From: an uncultured Halieaceae bacterium
GTDB taxonomy: Bacteria; Pseudomonadota; Gammaproteobacteria; Pseudomonadales; Halieaceae
Direction of reading: 5' to 3'
DNA length: 64,000 nt
Assembly: GCA_913051825.1 (NCBI GenBank)
Contig: CAJXCR010000001.1
Span: forward strand, 1-64,000
Below, piece after piece: positions 59,968-64,000 of the stretch. The translations under genes and the position numbers were made by a program. The number at the start of each line of letters is the position of its first letter. Within the stretch, counting starts at the first letter, position 1. A model generated the notes under the pieces. The model searched no databases, had not been told where the DNA came from, and worked only from the letters and a program-made list of their open reading frames with translations.

Positions 59968-62064
59968 TTATTTATTGTTCAGAGAAGATAGAGTGTCCCC
60001 CTTCTCTACAAGATTCTCAAGTAATTTACTTGGTTTCCAGAAGTCGTCCTGGGTGGAATTGTATAGAGCAGTTATTTTCTCGACTACAGTATCGAGTCCA
60101 ACTGTGTCCGCGTGAAACATTGGGCCTCCTCTCCAAGCCGGGAAACCGTATCCGTTAAGATAAACGATATCTATGTCGCTAGGTCTTGTCGCGATACCTT
60201 CTTCGAGAATACGGGTGCCTTCGTTTACGAGTGCAAGTAATAGGCGATCAAGAATCACTTCTTCTGAAATAGTTTGTCGTGTAATTTCGAAGCGAGCAGC
60301 GATGTCTTTGAGTAGGGCTTCTACCTCCGGATCGATTTGACGTGCTCTTGTCTCTTTATCGTATTGGTAATAACCTGCGCTCGATTTTTGCCCCAGACGA
60401 TCGAGTTCGACGAGTGCATCGGGCAGTGCAAATTCAGGTAGTTCTCCGCTAACGAGACCCTGATCTCTTCTTGATCGATAACCAATATCTAATCCGGCGA
60501 GATCACTTACTGCGAGAGGTCCCATTGCCAGGCCCCATCCTTCCATTACGCTATCAATTTGTTGCGGCGAAGCACCTTCCAGCAACAGCAGTTGTGCTTG
60601 ACGACCGTAACCTTTAAGCATTCGATTGCCTACAAACCCATGGCACAGTCCCACCGCTACTGGGACCTTACCGATCTTGCGGGAAAGTTTAATTAGTGTC
60701 TGGACAACATCAGGGGCGGTTCTAGTTGCTCTTACAATCTCGAGTAATTTCATGACGTTTGCAGGACTAAAAAAATGTGAGCCGATAACGTCTTTAGCTC
60801 GGTTTGTGGAATCGGCCAACTGGTCAATGTCAAGATAAGAGGTATTGCTCGCCAAAATAGCACCCTTCTTACACACTTCATCCATTTGAGAAAAAACCTT
60901 TTCCTTAACGGCCATGTTCTCGAATACCGCTTCAATCACGATATCGGCCTCCTTAAGGCTTTCAAATTCTGTACTTGCGGTTATGCAGCTCATGGCTGCG
61001 TCCACTTTTTCCTGAGTAAAACGACCTCGTTTCATCGAATTAGCATAGTTCTTTTCTATTATTTGCATCCCGCGGGCAACGGCATCTGAATCAGTATCGA
61101 TGAGTTTGACGGGAATTCCAGCATTGGCAAAGCACATGGCAATACCACCGCCCATTGTGCCGGCACCGATAACGCCGGCACTGGAAATGTCTCGAGGTTG
61201 AGTATCACTAGGGATATCCGGTAATTTTGAAGTAGCGCGTTCAGCGAAAAAGACATGCCTTAAGGCTGCCGATTGAGGTGATGAGCGACACTCCAGAAAA
61301 TATTCCCTCTCTTTTTCTTGACCAGCGATAATGTCACTTGAACATGCAAGTTCCACAAGTTTAATGATGAAGTCAGGTGCGATCTGACCTCGGGTTTTTC
61401 GTGCGACTCGATTGCGATATTCGGAAAACAAGTTTGAGTTCGATGGAGTAGTGACAGATATTTTTCCTGTCGGTCTAACATCGCTATTACTTTGAATTAA
61501 TTGATTGGCATAAGCTATTGCGCTTTTTTCAATGTCCTCATCCAATAAGTGATCTATGAGTCCCATTTTAAGTGCTTTTTCAGCATTAATAGGGTTGCCT
61601 GATACAATCATATCCAGCGCATTCTCAGGTCCTACAAGCCGGGGTAGTCGTTGTGTTCCCCCTGCACCAGGGAGTAGGCCAAGTTTTACTTCAGGTAAAC
61701 CAAGCTTTGTGCCTGGTATCGCACAACGATAATGTCCGGCCATTGCCAGTTCTAGCCCTCCACCTAAAGCGTTTCCGTGAAGCGCCATCACGATGGGTTT
61801 AGGGTGATTTTCCATTCTAGTGATGATGTCCGGTAAATGCGGTGGCACAGGAGGTTTGCCGAGTTCTGTGATATCTGCACCAGCAATGAAGGTTCGACCT
61901 TTGCACATTATTAGAAGAATCTTGCTGTTATCACCCAACGATTCTTCAAGCGCATCTGAAATGCCTTGCCGGACCTTCTGTGACAGTGCATTGACTGGAG
62001 GATTATTAATCGAAATCACACCAATTGATCCATTCTTGCCGTAGCTGACAGGAGAGTCGCTCAT
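59968..62064 (-). CDS. Bifunctional enoyl-CoA hydratase/3-hydroxyacyl-CoA dehydrogenase (FadJ/FadB-like)
   Basis: N-terminal crotonase (CKGRTFIAGADITE, GNALGGGLELAMAGHYR) plus GVIGAGTMGGGIAMCFANAGIPVKLID Rossmann and GFVGNRM. Confidence 0.9.
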   Translation of the reverse strand: MSDSPVSYGKNGSIGVISINNPPVNALSQKVRQGISDALEESLGDNSKILLIMCKGRTFIAGADITELGKPPVPPHLPDIITRMENHPKPIVMALHGNALGGGLELAMAGHYRCAIPGTKLGLPEVKLGLLPGAGGTQRLPRLVGPENALDMIVSGNPINAEKALKMGLIDHLLDEDIEKSAIAYANQLIQSNSDVRPTGKISVTTPSNSNLFSEYRNRVARKTRGQIAPDFIIKLVELACSSDIIAGQEKEREYFLECRSSPQSAALRHVFFAERATSKLPDIPSDTQPRDISSAGVIGAGTMGGGIAMCFANAGIPVKLIDTDSDAVARGMQIIEKNYANSMKRGRFTQEKVDAAMSCITASTEFESLKEADIVIEAVFENMAVKEKVFSQMDEVCKKGAILASNTSYLDIDQLADSTNRAKDVIGSHFFSPANVMKLLEIVRATRTAPDVVQTLIKLSRKIGKVPVAVGLCHGFVGNRMLKGYGRQAQLLLLEGASPQQIDSVMEGWGLAMGPLAVSDLAGLDIGYRSRRDQGLVSGELPEFALPDALVELDRLGQKSSAGYYQYDKETRARQIDPEVEALLKDIAARFEITRQTISEEVILDRLLLALVNEGTRILEEGIATRPSDIDIVYLNGYGFPAWRGGPMFHADTVGLDTVVEKITALYNSTQDDFWKPSKLLENLVEKGDTLSSLNNK

Positions 62065-62151
62065 TTTTACCTCTTATTTTCTATGGAGTAGCCAACCAAA
62101 CTTTAAGCAACATTTTACCTTGAATGAAGCGATGTTGTTATTTTTGAAGTG

Positions 62152-62190
62152 TTACATAAATGTTGCTATACATCATAATTTATGTATCAT
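62152..62190. promoter_or_regulatory. Dyad-rich region upstream of paaZ, candidate regulator site
   Basis: TACATAAA (62153-62160) paired with TTTATGTA (62179-62186); also ATACAT-n8-ATGTAT. Confidence 0.4.
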
Positions 62191-62228
62191 ATTAATCAAC
62201 TAAGAATAACAAATTAAGTGAAGCGAAC

Positions 62229-64000
62229 ATGAAATTAAAGAGTTATCTAGCAGGGGAATGGCGCGAGGGATCTGGCGAGGGAAGAGCTGTTTACGATGCG
62301 ATAACTGGTGAACAGGTGTGTTCGGTCACCAGTGATGGACTAAATATTTCAGAAGCGGTTAATTATGCTCGCACCAAGGGAGGTCCGTCTCTTCGTTCCA
62401 TGACTTTTCATGACAGAGCGAATGCTCTAAAGGCGATGGCCAAATATCTCTTATCTCGAAAGGAAGATTTTTATTCATTGTCATTAAAGACTGGAGCGAC
62501 ACGAAGTGACGGATGGATAGATATTGAAGGTGGAATTGGTACCTTATTTAGCTTCGGTAGCCTAGTTACCAGAGAATTTCCGAACTCCACAGTGATGGTT
62601 GAAGGAGCAATGGAGCGGTTGTCCCGAGGTGGAAGCTTTGTTGGTAGGCATATACTTACTTCTAAGCCAGGAGTTTCTGTACACATCAATGCATTTAACT
62701 TTCCCTGTTGGGGGATGCTGGAAAAAATTGCGCCTAGTTTGATTGCTGGAGTTCCAGTCATAGTCAAACCGGCAACACCGACTGCCTATCTTGCTGAGGC
62801 GATGGTAAAAGAAATTATTGGAGGCAATTTTTTTCCCGAAGGATCGATCCAGTTGATTTGCGGTAACGTGGGTGACCTTTTTGACAATCTTAATGAGCAG
62901 GATGTGGTGACGTTTACAGGATCGGCGTCGACAGGAAAATCCTTGCGTATGCACCCTAACATTGTGACTAACTCCATACCATTCAACATGGAAGCAGATT
63001 CTCTTAACTGTGCGATCCTTGGTGAGACCGTTAACCCAGAAGATCCAGAATTCGAGCTATTTATTAATGAAGTTGTCAGTGAAATGTCGGTAAAGGCAGG
63101 CCAAAAGTGCACGGCCATAAGGCGGGCTATTGTCCCTTCAAATAGATTAGATGCTGTGACCGCCGCGTTGGTATCCAGACTGGAATCTCTCAAGATCGGC
63201 GATACATCGGATAAAGAAACAAAAATGGGATCTCTCGTCGGTATGGATCAGGTTGAAGAGGTCTCGCGGTGTGTTGATCTTCTGGCGAAAGAATGCGAAA
63301 TTTTGTGCGGCGGTCGCGACCCATCGCTACTTAAAGATTTGGGCATAACAGCAGGTGCTTTTTTTCCTCCGACTCTGCTGCTATCCCGGGAACCTTTGCG
63401 CAACGAATCAATTCACGAGGTCGAAGCATTTGGCCCTGTTTGTACACTCATGCCATATTCGTCTCAGGAAGAAGCTATCCAGATTGCAGCGATGGGTAAG
63501 GGGAGCTTGGTAGGTTCTCTTTATACCAACGATGAAAGTGAGGCCAGGGGAATCTTGCTTGGAGTGGCTCCCTGGCATGGTCGTTTATTAGTGCTGAACA
63601 GAGATTGTGCCAAGGAATCTACCGGACACGGCTCTCCGCTTGCGGGATTGGTCCATGGGGGCCCCGGTCGTGCAGGTGGAGGTGAGGAACTTGGTGGTGA
63701 CAGAGCGATCAAACACTACATGCAGCGCTCGGCTGTTCAGGGTTCACCCTCGATGCTCACAGCCTTGACCGGTGAATACCACTCTGGTGCAGCGACATCC
63801 AGTGATGGAATTCATCCATTTAAGAAGTACTTCGAAGATCTTCAGATAGGTGAGACCTTAATTACTCATCGTCGTACGGTGACCGAAGCGGACATTGTTA
63901 ATTTTGGATGTGTGAGCGGTGATCATTTTTATGCGCATTTTGATGAGATAGCAGCGAAAGATTCTTTTTTTGGCAAGCGAGTCGCGCACGGTTATTTTGT
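62229..64000 (+). CDS. paaZ: PaaZ bifunctional aldehyde dehydrogenase/MaoC-type enoyl-CoA hydratase, C-terminus cut by window edge
   Basis: Manual translation MKLKSYLAGEWREGSGEGRAVYDAITGEQVCSVTSDGL...HINAFNFPCWGMLEKIAPSL...VSGDHFYAHFD; open to window end, missing from ORF track. Confidence 0.88.
   Translation, partial: MKLKSYLAGEWREGSGEGRAVYDAITGEQVCSVTSDGLNISEAVNYARTKGGPSLRSMTFHDRANALKAMAKYLLSRKEDFYSLSLKTGATRSDGWIDIEGGIGTLFSFGSLVTREFPNSTVMVEGAMERLSRGGSFVGRHILTSKPGVSVHINAFNFPCWGMLEKIAPSLIAGVPVIVKPATPTAYLAEAMVKEIIGGNFFPEGSIQLICGNVGDLFDNLNEQDVVTFTGSASTGKSLRMHPNIVTNSIPFNMEADSLNCAILGETVNPEDPEFELFINEVVSEMSVKAGQKCTAIRRAIVPSNRLDAVTAALVSRLESLKIGDTSDKETKMGSLVGMDQVEEVSRCVDLLAKECEILCGGRDPSLLKDLGITAGAFFPPTLLLSREPLRNESIHEVEAFGPVCTLMPYSSQEEAIQIAAMGKGSLVGSLYTNDESEARGILLGVAPWHGRLLVLNRDCAKESTGHGSPLAGLVHGGPGRAGGGEELGGDRAIKHYMQRSAVQGSPSMLTALTGEYHSGAATSSDGIHPFKKYFEDLQIGETLITHRRTVTEADIVNFGCVSGDHFYAHFDEIAAKDSFFGKRVAHGYF

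Overview
The window reads as chromosomal DNA from an AT-leaning bacterium, probably a marine-type gammaproteobacterium (inference from TonB receptors, gene families and codon style). It is almost entirely catabolic genes. I saw no rRNA, tRNA, IS element, prophage or CRISPR array. The main block (about 5.0-25.5 kb) is a set of tightly packed operons: a Rieske oxygenase (alpha and beta), SDR, DUF35/OB-fold protein, thiolase-fold protein without the usual catalytic Cys/His, CoA ligase, RidA, KynB/isatin-hydrolase-type cyclase, IorA/IorB-like 2-oxoacid oxidoreductase, two MaoC proteins, MFS transporter, old-yellow-enzyme, MarR regulator, 2-aminobenzoyl-CoA monooxygenase/reductase fusion, SDR, enoyl-CoA hydratase and acyl-CoA dehydrogenase. 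These fit a CoA-dependent aerobic indole-acetate (auxin)/isatin to 2-aminobenzoyl-CoA route. A 20-bp palindrome (ATATTTTAAGTTTAAAATAT) occurs at four sites: between the two divergent operons, before the OYE gene, before marR/abm, and before a TonB receptor about 16 kb away. This suggests one MarR regulon including the outer-membrane receptor. Other content: PQQ alcohol dehydrogenase, sulfotransferase + DUF1214 pair (locally GC-rich), kinase + PLP phospho-lyase-like pair, YtcJ-type amidohydrolases, a SpdH-like Tat flavoprotein, phenylacetate genes (paaK, paaX, FadJ-like, partial paaZ), a PrnB/IDO-superfamily-like protein divergent from an Lrp regulator, a second MarR/Rieske/AraC group, and an unlisted 46-codon membrane ORF behind a good Fur box. 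All calls come from reading translations and motifs by eye; no database search was run.
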